Assembly: GCF_000194605.1 (NCBI RefSeq)
Contig: NC_015321.1
Span: forward strand, 1,798,001 to 1,862,000
From: Fluviicola taffensis DSM 16823
Lineage (GTDB): Bacteria > Bacteroidota > Bacteroidia > Flavobacteriales_D > Crocinitomicaceae
Length of the DNA stretch: 64,000 nucleotides
Reading direction: 5' to 3'
A program made the translations under genes and the position numbers. Position 1 is the first letter of the stretch, and each line of letters opens with the position of its first letter. Shown piece by piece: positions 35,939 through 45,162 of the stretch. The notes under the pieces are model-generated. The model did no database searches. It was not told the DNA's origin and saw nothing but the letters and a program-made list of their open reading frames with translations.

Positions 35939-36577
35939 TTACAATCCTTTTCCTATTCTCCTTCCCAACGAAAATCCAAAATAGTAATTTCGATCATATT
36001 TTGTTAGCGGAAACTTATCGTCAACGAATTTGCGCATCGTGAATTCAAATCCGATACTGAAACGACTAAAATTAAGTTTTACCTCGGGCATGAAGAAATA
36101 ACCATAAGGTGTAATATCTCCGCCGTATGGATCTCCGCTTGTGATGAGATAACCAAAATGAATGGTCGGTTCAATAGAAAAGGCGGTTTTGATTCGAAAA
36201 TGTTTACCTAAACCTAATTGTGGGGGGACGAAGTAAGGAAAAATACCAAAATCACCAAAATTTGCTCCAAATCGGAAGTAGGTCACCCGAATGATGAATG
36301 GGCTTTTTCCTTGTCCGATGTAAAAATTATTCCCTATTCTAAAATCAGAAGTAAATGTGTATTCCTTATAATTATAATTTCCGTCAATATGTTTTAGAAA
36401 ACCAAATCCAATAACGCCATCAATAAATAGACGATTTAATCCTCTTGCGCCAAGGGTTTGTTTTTCATTTGATAGCCGTTCGTTCTCTTCTTGCTCTTCG
36501 TATCTTTTTAATGGATCCTTTTGTTGCGCGAAAAGTGAGTTGTGATAAATCAAGATGATGAGAAGTATCCATTTCAT
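35939..36577 (-). CDS. Putative outer-membrane protein
   Basis: 212 residues with a short signal peptide (MKWILLIILIYHNSLFAQ). After a charged region (about 22-45) the rest alternates short hydrophobic strands with Gly/Tyr/Phe turns (FIDGVIGFGFLKHIDG, FIIRVTYFRFGANFGDFG, YYFGFSLGRRIG), typical of a small beta-barrel of eight to ten strands. No family assigned. It lies downstream of hemL on the same strand but has its own -7 box. Confidence 0.7.
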   Translation of the reverse strand: MKWILLIILIYHNSLFAQQKDPLKRYEEQEENERLSNEKQTLGARGLNRLFIDGVIGFGFLKHIDGNYNYKEYTFTSDFRIGNNFYIGQGKSPFIIRVTYFRFGANFGDFGIFPYFVPPQLGLGKHFRIKTAFSIEPTIHFGYLITSGDPYGGDITPYGYFFMPEVKLNFSRFSIGFEFTMRKFVDDKFPLTKYDRNYYFGFSLGRRIGKGL

Positions 36578-36603
36578 TAGTTGGTGGAGGATTTAGTTTC
36601 AAC

Positions 36604-36611
36604 CAAATATA
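36604..36611 (-). promoter_or_regulatory. -7 box of the outer-membrane protein gene
   Basis: TATATTTG on the minus strand, 26 bases before the start at 36577 and just past the hemL stop. Confidence 0.5.
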
Positions 36612-36631
36612 ACGAAATAATTAACAGTTTG

Positions 36632-37936
36632 TTAGCTCATAATTCGATCCAAAGCATTAATAAACAATTGAGCAGCTTTCAGTAACAACTCATCCGTATG
36701 AACAGCAGAAATGAAACCAACCTCGTAGCCACTTGGACCCATGTAAAGTCCTTCTTCCAATAATGCACGGTGCAAATGTTTGAAGTTTGTCATATCTGGA
36801 TTAATTTCTTCAGCAGCGTGAATATGTTTTGAATTATCGAATGAAATCCAGAAAATGGAACCGATTGTTACCAATTCGAAAACATACCCTTTTGCTTTCG
36901 CATGGGAATTGATTTTATCAGTGAATAATTTGGTTCTGCGTTCCTGATCTTCGTAAAAACTGGGTTTACTTAATTCAGTTAATTGAGCCAAGCCGGCGGC
37001 CATTGCAACTGGATTTCCGGATAGTGTTCCCGCTTGGTAAACTGGTCCGTCTGGTGCAACGCACGCCATGATTTCTTTTTTCGCTCCGTAAGCGCCAACG
37101 GGCAAACCGCCGCCGATTATTTTTCCGTATGTCACCAAATCTGGTGCAATTCCGTAATATTCAGCCGCACCAGAAAAAGCTACTCGGAATCCTGAAATCA
37201 CTTCGTCGAAGAATAACAAAGCGCCATTTTGTGTACAGATTTCTCTTAATTCTTTCAAGAAACTCAATTCTTGCAAAAGCAATCCATTATTTGCAGGAAT
37301 CGGTTCAATAATCACACAAGCAATCTCTTTTCCAAATTGCTCGAAACAACTCTTTAAAGCTTCTGAATCATTCAATGGTAAAACCAAGGTTTCGTTTGCA
37401 AATGCTTCTGGAACTCCAGCACTGGAAGTATTTCCGAAAGTCACCAACCCAGATCCAGCTTTCACCAATAAGGAATCGCTGTGACCGTGATAACAGCCCT
37501 CGAATTTCACAATTTTGTTTCTGCCAGTATAACCTCTCGCTAAGCGAATTGCCGACATTACAGCTTCGGTTCCTGAACTTGTAAAACGGATTTTGTCAAT
37601 AAACGGATTTCTCGAAAGGATCAATTCAGCCAATTCATTTTCTAAACGAGTTGGAGCACCAAAACTTGCTCCATTTTGCAAAGCAGCAACGATTCCTGCG
37701 TATACTTTTGGATGGTTGTGACCCAAAATCAGCGGCCCCCAACTTCCACAAAAATCGATGAATTCATTGTCATCTTCGTCCCAAATAATAGCACCATCCC
37801 CTTTTTTGATAAATAAGGGAGAACCCTCAACCGATTTAAACGCTCTTACAGGAGAATTTACTCCACCTGGAAAGTAATTTTTCGCTTTTTCGTAAAGTGC
37901 TTCTGAGTTTGATCTGTTGAGTTTGTTTGTTGCCAT
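36632..37936 (-). CDS. hemL: Glutamate-1-semialdehyde 2,1-aminomutase
   Basis: 434 residues from MATNKLNRS (37934-37936); the frame remains open 50 codons upstream but that part is not family-like and overlaps the promoter. Conserved features: FPGGVNSPVRAF, GPLILGHNHP, FTSSGTEAVMSAIRLAR, the PLP aspartate in LLFFDEVISGFRV, and PLP-binding Lys272 in YGKIIGGGLPVGAYG. It makes 5-aminolevulinate from glutamate-1-semialdehyde, the C5 route to heme. No other heme gene is nearby. Confidence 0.95.
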   Translation of the reverse strand: MATNKLNRSNSEALYEKAKNYFPGGVNSPVRAFKSVEGSPLFIKKGDGAIIWDEDDNEFIDFCGSWGPLILGHNHPKVYAGIVAALQNGASFGAPTRLENELAELILSRNPFIDKIRFTSSGTEAVMSAIRLARGYTGRNKIVKFEGCYHGHSDSLLVKAGSGLVTFGNTSSAGVPEAFANETLVLPLNDSEALKSCFEQFGKEIACVIIEPIPANNGLLLQELSFLKELREICTQNGALLFFDEVISGFRVAFSGAAEYYGIAPDLVTYGKIIGGGLPVGAYGAKKEIMACVAPDGPVYQAGTLSGNPVAMAAGLAQLTELSKPSFYEDQERRTKLFTDKINSHAKAKGYVFELVTIGSIFWISFDNSKHIHAAEEINPDMTNFKHLHRALLEEGLYMGPSGYEVGFISAVHTDELLLKAAQLFINALDRIMS

Positions 37937-37959
37937 GGAGCCGAAGATTTTATTTGATG

Positions 37960-37989
37960 CAAAATTACGAATTCGATTGGCAGACTCAA
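37960..37989 (-). promoter_or_regulatory. Promoter of hemL
   Basis: Minus-strand TTG (37987-37989), 19 bases, TAATTTTG (37960-37967), ending 23 bases before the start codon. Both elements and the spacing fit the Bacteroidetes consensus. Confidence 0.65.
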
Positions 37990-38170
37990 CCGAAAAGACA
38001 TAGAATTTCCAATGATATACTGGTATAATTATAAACCGCAAAGAAAAGGGGGGCGCAGAGGATTTAAAATCTTTGCGTTCTTTCATTCTTTGCGGTTAAA
38101 TTTTAGGAAAATGAAGTTTTACGAAGGTTTCTTTGTTGTTGTGGAGCGTTAAAAAATCTCGAAGATTGGT

Positions 38171-38178
38171 TATATTTG
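38171..38178 (+). promoter_or_regulatory. -7 box of kynU
   Basis: TATATTTG, 45 bases before the ATG at 38224. It overlaps an upstream in-frame start candidate (38176), which supports the downstream ATG. Confidence 0.5.
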
Positions 38179-38223
38179 ACACATATTTTTTACCCGTTCT
38201 CAACAGAACAATCGATTTATCAG

Positions 38224-39507
38224 ATGAAATACGAATTTACTCCCGAGTTTGCAGCTCAAATGGATGCTTCAGACGCGTTAAAGTCTTACAGAGACCGCTT
38301 CCATTTTCCAACTTTCACTAAGAATCCTGTGAGATATTTCACAGGAAACTCGTTAGGCCTACAGCCAAAAACAGTGCGTGAAAAAGTAAACCTTGAATTG
38401 GATGACTGGGCGAAATGGGGAGTAGAGGGCCATTTTTTAGGAACAAATCCGTGGTATAAGTATCATGAATTCTTAACCGAATCTTCTGCAAAAATCGTAG
38501 GAGCATTGCCTAAAGAAGTGGTAGTTACGCATTCTTTGACGACGAATCTGCACTTACTAATGGTTTCGTTTTATCAACCAAAAGGAACACGAACAAAAAT
38601 TCTGTGTGAAGCAAAAGCATTTCCAAGTGATTTGTATGCATTGGAATCACAAGTGCGTTTTCATGGGTTAAATCCAGAAACTGATTTAGTAGGAATGAGT
38701 CCGCGAGCAGGAGAACATACTTTGCGCGATGAAGATATTTTGGCCAAAATTTTAGAGCTGGGAGATTCTTTGGCTTTAGTTATGTTTGGCGGAGTGAATT
38801 ATTATACGGGCCAACTTTTGGATATGGAATCAATAACCAAAGCGGGTAAAGGAGTTGGTGCAATGGTTGGATTTGACTTGGCGCACGCTGCTGGAAATAT
38901 TCCGGTGAAACTGCACGATTGGGGAGTTGATTTCGCCGCTTGGTGTTCGTATAAATATTTGAACTCAAGTCCTGGAGGAGTTTCAGGGATGTTTGTTCAC
39001 GAAAAACATGCAAATAATAATTCACTTCCTCGTTTTGCAGGATGGTGGGGATACGATAAAAGCACACGTTTTCAAATGGAACCTGGTTTTGTTCCAATGG
39101 AAGGTGCTGAAGGCTGGCAGTTGAGTAATGCGCCTATTTTAGGAATGGCTGCTCATTGGGCATCATTGGAAATTTTTGATGAGGTTGGAATGGATCAACT
39201 AAAGGCAAAAAGTGATATTTTGACTGCCTATTTGGAGTTCATCTTGGATGGATTATCCGCGAAACATCCGTCTAAATGCCGCTTTGAAATCATTACGCCA
39301 AGAGAACCAAAACGTAGAGGAGCACAGTTGTCAATCTTAGTTCACGGAAAAGGAAAACAAATATTCGATGCGATTTCTGAAAAAGGAGTAGTTGCTGATT
39401 GGAGAGAACCAAATGTAATTCGCGTGGCACCCGTTCCATTATATAATTCCTTTGAGGATGTTTATTTCCTTGGGAAGTATTTGGAGGAGGCTATTATAGA
39501 ACAATAG
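38224..39507 (+). CDS. kynU: Kynureninase
   Basis: 427 residues. Family features: YFTGNSLGLQP near the N-terminus, SLTTNLHLLMVSFY, VGFDLAHAAGN, PLP-binding Lys244 in CSYKYLNSSPGG, and the RFAGWWGYDK stretch. It cleaves kynurenine or 3-hydroxykynurenine to (3-hydroxy)anthranilate and alanine. The start is at MKYEFTPEF because the open frame before it runs through the promoter. The kynurenine 3-monooxygenase gene follows 93 bp later on the same strand, so the pair covers two successive steps of tryptophan breakdown towards 3-hydroxyanthranilate and possibly NAD. Confidence 0.93.
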   Translation: MKYEFTPEFAAQMDASDALKSYRDRFHFPTFTKNPVRYFTGNSLGLQPKTVREKVNLELDDWAKWGVEGHFLGTNPWYKYHEFLTESSAKIVGALPKEVVVTHSLTTNLHLLMVSFYQPKGTRTKILCEAKAFPSDLYALESQVRFHGLNPETDLVGMSPRAGEHTLRDEDILAKILELGDSLALVMFGGVNYYTGQLLDMESITKAGKGVGAMVGFDLAHAAGNIPVKLHDWGVDFAAWCSYKYLNSSPGGVSGMFVHEKHANNNSLPRFAGWWGYDKSTRFQMEPGFVPMEGAEGWQLSNAPILGMAAHWASLEIFDEVGMDQLKAKSDILTAYLEFILDGLSAKHPSKCRFEIITPREPKRRGAQLSILVHGKGKQIFDAISEKGVVADWREPNVIRVAPVPLYNSFEDVYFLGKYLEEAIIEQ

Positions 39508-39530
39508 AAAGATGATAGACAAAAGACGCG

Positions 39531-39590
39531 AGACAAGAGTAAATCCAAAGTCTTAAGTCTTAAGTCTCTTGTCTTAGGTCTTAAGTCTTA
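39531..39590. repeat. Heptamer repeats and inverted repeat between kynU and kmo
   Basis: Repeated AGTCTTA/TCTTAAG units fill 39549-39590, and AGACAAGAG (39531-39539) pairs with CTCTTGTCT (39566-39574). Could be an attenuator-like hairpin or simple slippage sequence. Confidence 0.6.
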
Positions 39591-39600
39591 AAAAAAGGAT

Positions 39601-40938
39601 ATGGAAAAAATAGCAGTAGTAGGAGCAGGACTTGTTGGAAGTTTACAAGCCATTTTACTAGCACAAAAGGGATATCAGGTTTCAGTTTTTGAAAGAAGAC
39701 CAGACCTAAGAAAAGCAACATTGGTTGGTGGAAAATCGATCAATTTGGCGCTTTCGGATCGTGGCTGGAAAGCCTTGGAGATTGCTGGCATTGCTGAAGA
39801 TATTCGCAAAATAGCTATTCCAATGTACAACCGATGTATGCACGCTTTGGATGGAACATTGACCTATCAGCCGTATGGTGTAAATAATGAAGCGATTTAT
39901 TCTGTTTCTCGTGGAGGATTGAATCAAAAGCTCATGAATTTGGCGGATAATTATCCGAATATTGAATACTTCTTCGACCGAAAATGTTTGGACGTTAATT
40001 TGAAATCGAATACCCTTTCTTTTTTGAATGACCAAACCAACCAGAAAGAAGAAGTTCAAGTAGACCGAATTTTTGCAACGGATGGAGCTTATTCTGCAGT
40101 TCGTATGCGTATGCAAAAATCAATGACATTTGATTATTCTCAAAAATATTTGGATCACGGATACAAAGAATTGGTGATTCCAGCGAATGCTGATGGAAGT
40201 CATAAATTGGATAAGAACTGCTTGCATATTTGGCCAAGAGGTGAATTCATGATGATTGCTTTAGCGAATTTGGATGGAAGTTTTACGTGCACTTTGTTCT
40301 TTCCAATGGAAGGAGAAACATCTTTTGAAACGTTGAAATCGCGGCAACAAGTAGCTGCCTTTTTTGATTTGACCTTTCCAGATGCAGTAGAGATGATGCC
40401 GACTTTACTGGAAGATTATTTCGAAAATCCCACTAGTTCATTGATTATGGTTCGTTGTGAACCGTGGAATTACCAAGACAAGATTGTTTTATTGGGGGAT
40501 GCTGCTCATGCCATTGTTCCTTTCTACGGACAAGGAATGAATTGTGGATTTGAAGACTGCACGGTTTTCAATGAAATGTATGATGAAAGTAAAGGAGATT
40601 GGAATGGTTTGTTGAATCGTTTTTCAGACCAGCGAGTTCCAGATGCCAATGCCATTTTAGATTTAGCGTTGGATAATTACGTTGAAATGCGCGATAAAAC
40701 TGCTGATCCTGAATTTTTATTGCAAAAGAAAATCGAAGGAAAATTCTCCAGATTGCACCCAGAGAAATGGACTCCACTTTATTCACAAGTGACATTTAGT
40801 AATACGCGTTACAGCGATGCGTTGAAAAACGGAAGAAAGCAAGACGCATTGATGCAACAGATTTTGAAATTGGAAAACATTCATGAAAAATGGGACGAAC
40901 CATTCGTTATGGATAAAATGTTGGAACTTATCTCGTAA
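39601..40938 (+). CDS. kmo: Kynurenine 3-monooxygenase
   Basis: 445 residues. FAD-binding GAGLVG (8-13) and ERRPD motif at the end of strand 2, VGGKSINLALSDRGW, IYSVSRGGLNQKLM (substrate arginine region), and LLGDAAHAIVPFYGQGMNCGFEDC (FAD ribityl site). It is an FAD/NADPH-dependent hydroxylase making 3-hydroxykynurenine. The last ~60 residues, which form the membrane-associated part in eukaryotic KMO, are short and polar here, so a soluble or peripheral enzyme is likely. It forms a pathway pair with kynU upstream. Confidence 0.95.
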   Translation: MEKIAVVGAGLVGSLQAILLAQKGYQVSVFERRPDLRKATLVGGKSINLALSDRGWKALEIAGIAEDIRKIAIPMYNRCMHALDGTLTYQPYGVNNEAIYSVSRGGLNQKLMNLADNYPNIEYFFDRKCLDVNLKSNTLSFLNDQTNQKEEVQVDRIFATDGAYSAVRMRMQKSMTFDYSQKYLDHGYKELVIPANADGSHKLDKNCLHIWPRGEFMMIALANLDGSFTCTLFFPMEGETSFETLKSRQQVAAFFDLTFPDAVEMMPTLLEDYFENPTSSLIMVRCEPWNYQDKIVLLGDAAHAIVPFYGQGMNCGFEDCTVFNEMYDESKGDWNGLLNRFSDQRVPDANAILDLALDNYVEMRDKTADPEFLLQKKIEGKFSRLHPEKWTPLYSQVTFSNTRYSDALKNGRKQDALMQQILKLENIHEKWDEPFVMDKMLELIS

Positions 40939-40977
40939 CCAATCGGAATTCTTTGGATATTTATATAAATTATTGAA

Positions 40978-41895
40978 ATGAAGGTTATTGTTTGTTTGTT
41001 GGTGTTGGTGTTGTCTGTCAATCAAGGATTTGCGCAGAAATCGCGAAAATTCAACGGAAAAAGTCGAAAAGACATGTTTGGTGGTGCTCGTGATTACCGT
41101 CAGCTTACAAAGGATGGCTTGCAAATTTCATTCGGGTTGAATTATACGTTTACAAATCCGAAAAACACGGTGTATGAATTGAATGACGCAAACAATAGAC
41201 CTACAACTACAACGATTGATCCCATTGGTAGACCAGGCGCTTTTATAGATATCGGTGCTGCTCATTACCGCTTGAAACCTTCTCGCATTTTAGCTGCTAT
41301 TTACAAAAGTAGAGGTGAGAAAGGTTCTGTAAAATGGATTGGTGCGAATTTGATTCACCGTATTGATTGGGGAATTGGGTTTAACTATATTGGTGGAAGT
41401 GAGTATGTAAAGAACGAAATCAAAGATCCAGCAGGAACTATTTTCACAGAAGGCACTCAAACTTTTTACAATGGGTATTTGACAGCTCGAGTTACTGCTG
41501 ACCGTTTTACGCAAATTGGTGAAGGATGGCATTTGGAAACAGGTTTTGGATTTAACTTCAATTACAATGTTCTCCCATCTCCCAAAGCACCTAAAATAAT
41601 TTCAGGCGCTCCACTAAAATTCCAACAAGATTTTATGGCACAGTTTCATTTACACATTGCCTTCGATAAAACAATTCGCCGTGGAGATTACTTGATTTTT
41701 GGATTCTTCATACCAACATTTGGAATCTATGAACCAAACATTGCCCGACCAACTGTTCAGTGGTATTCTAGTAATTATTGGCCTGTACAATTACAAGTAA
41801 AATGGATTCATCATTTCACAAAAAAATCAAATGGTTGTAATACAGGAACTCCTGAAGACCGCAAGCGAAATGACGAATACATGCAGAATAGATAA
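40978..41895 (+). CDS. Putative outer-membrane protein
   Basis: 305 residues with a signal peptide ending near QGFAQ and a basic segment after it (KSRKFNGKSRKDMFGGARDYR). The remainder alternates short hydrophobic strands (QISFGLNYTFTNP, GWHLETGFGFNFNYN, YLIFGFFIPTFGIYEP), suggesting a beta-barrel or beta-rich surface protein. No family assigned. Its stop overlaps the start of the downstream DUF2079 gene by one base. Confidence 0.7.
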   Translation: MKVIVCLLVLVLSVNQGFAQKSRKFNGKSRKDMFGGARDYRQLTKDGLQISFGLNYTFTNPKNTVYELNDANNRPTTTTIDPIGRPGAFIDIGAAHYRLKPSRILAAIYKSRGEKGSVKWIGANLIHRIDWGIGFNYIGGSEYVKNEIKDPAGTIFTEGTQTFYNGYLTARVTADRFTQIGEGWHLETGFGFNFNYNVLPSPKAPKIISGAPLKFQQDFMAQFHLHIAFDKTIRRGDYLIFGFFIPTFGIYEPNIARPTVQWYSSNYWPVQLQVKWIHHFTKKSNGCNTGTPEDRKRNDEYMQNR

Positions 41896-43355
41896 TGCGT
41901 AAACTGACTTTGATAAAGGAGCATCGGTTTTTGTTGGTTGCTTTGTTTATTGCTTCAGTGGTTTATGCTCTGATTACCTTTGTAAATCAGTATTGTTTTC
42001 GCACGTATTCACTTGATTTAGGTGTATACACAAACGCCATGTATGATTATGCTCATTTAAGATTTAATGATAGTTTAGCGTTTAAATCTGAATCCGAGAA
42101 TTTATTAGCAGATCATTTTGATTTGTATTTGCCACTGTTTTCGCCATTGATTTATGTTTTTGGTAGCTACACACTTCTGATTGTTCAATGGATTTCTATT
42201 TTATTCGGAGGAGTAGGAATATATACCTTCTTTTTACAATTGTACCCAAATCAAGGAACCCGAAAGTTTGCGTTGATCTATTTCTTATTGTTTTTTGGCG
42301 TATTTGCAGCAATCTCATATGATTATCATAGCAATGTTGTTGCTAGTATGTTTGTACCATGGTTGTTCTTAGCTTTTGAACGGAAAAAAGGGATTTCTAT
42401 TATCATTTGGACCATACTCATTGCTATAGGAAAAGAGAACATGGCCTTGTGGTTACTATTTATTGCTATTGGCTTGGCTTATATAAATCGAAAAGATTGG
42501 TGGAAACTTAAAATTGCGATAGGGATTGCCTGTTTTTCCTTAATTTACTTTATTGTTGTCATAGGCTGGGTAATGCCTTCTTTCTCGAATACTGGCGTTT
42601 TTTCTCAATTTCGCTACTCTGTATTAGGGGCGAATGTATCAGAAGGGATTTTACAATTAGTAAAGCATCCGCTCGATTCATTGAGCGTTTTATTTCAGAA
42701 TCATTCAGGAAAATCCGTCTATAATTTTGTGAAATTTGAATTTTGGATGATGATTTTGATGGTTGGTTTCTTCTGTATTTTCCGCCCAGTATATTTATTT
42801 ATGTTGATTCCAATTATCGGTCAGAAAATGTTTCATGATAATGCAGATACTTGGGGTGTCGTTCAGCAATATTGTATCGAATTTGCACCAATTTTGACTA
42901 TAGGAACCTTTGTCTTTATCGGTGACAAAAAAACAAAATCAAAGCGCTTGATTCTAAGTTACATTGCTGTTTTTTTAGCTTTAGTTACATCCATACGATT
43001 AATGGATAACACCATAGCTCATTATGACAAAGCACGACTCCGAATTTACAAATCGGCGCATTATAAAAGCGAATTTCCAATCAAAGAAGCATACGAAGTT
43101 TTGAATTTAATTCCATCAGATGCCATCGTTAGCGCACAGTCTACATTTGTCCCACATCTTGCTGTAAGGGATAAAATTTATACTTTTCCGACTATCAAAA
43201 ATGCGGAATTTGTTCTTGTTTCTCCTGTTGAGGATCCATATCCATTGAATCAAATTGAATTTGAACAGGAGACTTCGAAATTATTGAAAAACCCAGATTG
43301 GAAGGTTGTGCGTAAAAACAACTATTTTGTATTATTAAAAAAACAGTCATTATGA
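41895..43355 (+). CDS. DUF2079-like multispanning membrane protein
   Basis: 486 residues with about eleven membrane helices and a soluble C-terminal tail. The N-terminus (YCFRTYSLDLGVYTNAMYDYAHL... ADHFDLYLPLFSPLIY) carries the acidic/His motif region of DUF2079 proteins, which resemble GT-C type glycosyltransferases: an acidic residue in the first external loop (SLDLG) is the likely catalytic site if this holds. Function unproven. It overlaps the upstream gene by one base and the downstream ArsC-like gene by four, so the three form an operon. Confidence 0.75.
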   Translation: MRKLTLIKEHRFLLVALFIASVVYALITFVNQYCFRTYSLDLGVYTNAMYDYAHLRFNDSLAFKSESENLLADHFDLYLPLFSPLIYVFGSYTLLIVQWISILFGGVGIYTFFLQLYPNQGTRKFALIYFLLFFGVFAAISYDYHSNVVASMFVPWLFLAFERKKGISIIIWTILIAIGKENMALWLLFIAIGLAYINRKDWWKLKIAIGIACFSLIYFIVVIGWVMPSFSNTGVFSQFRYSVLGANVSEGILQLVKHPLDSLSVLFQNHSGKSVYNFVKFEFWMMILMVGFFCIFRPVYLFMLIPIIGQKMFHDNADTWGVVQQYCIEFAPILTIGTFVFIGDKKTKSKRLILSYIAVFLALVTSIRLMDNTIAHYDKARLRIYKSAHYKSEFPIKEAYEVLNLIPSDAIVSAQSTFVPHLAVRDKIYTFPTIKNAEFVLVSPVEDPYPLNQIEFEQETSKLLKNPDWKVVRKNNYFVLLKKQSL

Positions 43356-43711
43356 AACGGTTTTATTATTTGAGTTCATGCGATACGTGTCAGAAGATTC
43401 TAAAAGCATTGAATTTACCAAATGATGTTGAATTGATTGATATCAAACAAACAAACATTGATGCGAAAGCTCTTGATTGGTTGAAGGAAAAAGTAGGTTC
43501 TTACGAAGGATTGTTTTCGAAACGCGCTATGAAATTTCGCTCTCAAGGACTTCACGAAATGACTTTAACAGAAGCAGATTACCGTAGGTATATGTTGGAA
43601 GAATACACTTTCTTGAAACGACCTTTCGTTATTTACGACGAAAATGTTTGGATTGGAAATGCGAAGAAAGAAGTGGAGGCAGCACAGCAATTTTTTGCGA
43701 ATAGTAAGTGA
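43352..43711 (+). CDS. ArsC/Spx-family thioredoxin-fold protein
   Basis: 119 residues with a CxxC at 10-13 (SSCDTCQKIL), a LDWLKEK segment, SKRAMKFRS and the KRPFVIYDENVWIGN region typical of the ArsC superfamily. These proteins are arsenate reductases or redox-sensing Spx-type regulators; the CxxC favours a redox-switch or reductase role, but arsenic resistance genes are absent. It starts four bases before the stop of the DUF2079 gene (ATGA overlap). Confidence 0.8.
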   Translation: MKRFYYLSSCDTCQKILKALNLPNDVELIDIKQTNIDAKALDWLKEKVGSYEGLFSKRAMKFRSQGLHEMTLTEADYRRYMLEEYTFLKRPFVIYDENVWIGNAKKEVEAAQQFFANSK

Positions 43712-43788
43712 GAATCTAGTTGTTAATAGTTTTATTAACTCATTTATAATTTCAGTATAAAACACTGATAAACAATTATTTATTTAAA

Positions 43789-43822
43789 ATCTGTTAGCAA
43801 TTTTACTAAATTGCTAACAGAT
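43789..43822. terminator. Perfect 15-bp hairpin between convergent genes
   Basis: ATCTGTTAGCAATTT (43789-43803) and its exact reverse complement (43808-43822) with a TACT loop. On the minus strand it is followed by TTTTAAATAAATAATT, so it most likely ends the Sufu-like gene at 43843. The stem is unusually long and perfect. Confidence 0.7.
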
Positions 43823-43842
43823 GTAATTATTCAATAAAATTC

Positions 43843-44457
43843 TTAAAAGAATTTTAGTCGACTATCCAAAATGGAGTGACGATAATCATCTAGTTTTTCG
43901 TCGTTTTTCCTTTGAATAAACTTGCGAATGAATTTTTGCGTCCCTTTCCCCATTTTGAAATCCAATTCATCTCCAAAAATTGGAACAACGCTTAAGAAAT
44001 GAATGGTTTTTTCTTGAATGGTAATCGGAGCAAGTTCTTTTTGAAGTAAAATCGGATCTAGGAAAATGAAGTATTCTTGTTTCATTAATAGAGAAATTGG
44101 AACTTCTGGATTTGCTGTAGGAATAGTGTGCCCAGGTCCAAACCAGGTATTTTTATCACGAACAAAGCGCTCTAGTTTGTAAATCCATTCATAGATCCAC
44201 GAAGAATTTGGGTTGGTGTAATTTTCGAAATCCCAATAAGTGGGTAAACAGAAATAGATTTCATTAAATTCTCTTCCAACCCATTGTTCTAAAACAGGCA
44301 TTTGATAGGTCGATAGTGAAGCTGTCATTAAAACAGTTACAGGAACCTCTAACTCCAAAAATAAGAGAAGTAACTCCTGTTCTGGGTGTAAAGGATTCGT
44401 TATCGATTTTACGCGATGATTTCCAAAACGATCTTCCAATGATTGAATCAATTCCAT
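43843..44457 (-). CDS. Suppressor-of-fused-like domain protein
   Basis: 204 residues from MELIQSLEDR (44455-44457). The pattern of the bacterial Sufu family is recognisable: a hydrophobic LLLFLELEVPVTVLMTASLSTYQMP region, EIYFCLPTYWDF, an amphipathic helix WIYEWIYKLERFVRDKNTWFGPGHTIP, and FLSVVPIFGDELDFKMGKG. In bacteria such proteins often occur near toxin immunity genes, but no toxin is visible here. A -7 box TATATTTG ends five bases before the start codon. Confidence 0.65.
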   Translation of the reverse strand: MELIQSLEDRFGNHRVKSITNPLHPEQELLLLFLELEVPVTVLMTASLSTYQMPVLEQWVGREFNEIYFCLPTYWDFENYTNPNSSWIYEWIYKLERFVRDKNTWFGPGHTIPTANPEVPISLLMKQEYFIFLDPILLQKELAPITIQEKTIHFLSVVPIFGDELDFKMGKGTQKFIRKFIQRKNDEKLDDYRHSILDSRLKFF

Positions 44458-44462
44458 GGTAA

Positions 44463-44470
44463 CAAATATA
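44463..44470 (-). promoter_or_regulatory. -7 box next to the Sufu-like gene start
   Basis: TATATTTG on the minus strand, five bases before the ATG at 44457. Confidence 0.5.
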
Positions 44471-44573
44471 GTGTATCTTAAATGCTTTGTAGCAATAATA
44501 GAGAGTCGACCTGACAATAATTAACTAACCTTGGCCAGATTTTATTACGAAATCAAACGACTTAAAACTAAAA

Positions 44574-44589
44574 AGGGGCCGAAGCCCCT
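44574..44589 (-). terminator. Terminator of the lipoprotein gene
   Basis: AGGGGC/GCCCCT with a CGAA loop; on the minus strand it is followed by TTTTT. Lies 22 bases past the stop at 44612. Confidence 0.8.
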
Positions 44590-44611
44590 CATCATTGGTT
44601 ATTGGTTTATA

Positions 44612-45010
44612 TTATTTCGCTCTAAAGAAATGTTCCATTTCTGAATTGCGCATCGTCATCTCCTCTTCTTCAATCTTAACGATATCAAAAATGATAGACT
44701 TCTTTTGGTTGGGGCCGTAAAAGAGCAATAATCTAATTTTGTCTTCATATTCTGTGGTTAACCACTTTCCTTTTAAATCAATGAATTCAGTCATGTTGTT
44801 TTTATCATACCATCTCCCACTAAAAGTTTCATTTTCTTTTAAATCGAAATAGACATGATTTATGCCAAGCACTTTATTTTTTTCAGGACCGAACTCGCCC
44901 ACTTTTGTTAAGACCCATTTTTTTACTAATCGTTGATTTATGTTCGAGTTGGAACAGGATAACACCAATAATTGAAACAGCAAAAGCAAATAAAAAAGTT
45001 GAATCTTCAT
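44612..45010 (-). CDS. Small lipoprotein of unknown function
   Basis: 132 residues. A lipoprotein signal (LLLLFQLLVLSC, lipidated Cys at residue 19) is followed by SNSN, a tail without Asp at +2. The mature part (KKWVLTKVG, VYFDLKENETFSGRWYD, GKWLTTEYEDKIRLLLFYG) has the strand pattern of lipocalin-like small Bacteroidetes lipoproteins. Predicted to be envelope-anchored. It has a strong terminator and no close partner. Confidence 0.8.
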   Translation of the reverse strand: MKIQLFYLLLLFQLLVLSCSNSNINQRLVKKWVLTKVGEFGPEKNKVLGINHVYFDLKENETFSGRWYDKNNMTEFIDLKGKWLTTEYEDKIRLLLFYGPNQKKSIIFDIVKIEEEEMTMRNSEMEHFFRAK

Positions 45011-45162
45011 AATTTAAATAAGCAGTGTGCTTAAGTAAAACTAAGCTTTCTCCAAAAAGTATGAATAGCTTTTTGGAGAGATTGTACTTATTCAAATATT
45101 GGGTGTGTATTTGTCGAATTTGATTGTGCAAATTACTTATGCCTTCCTAGTATTTAGGGCGT

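Noticed and set aside
44883-45131. 82-residue minus-strand ORF over the lipoprotein start
   Set aside because: Out of frame with the lipoprotein gene, no family features; judged a shadow.
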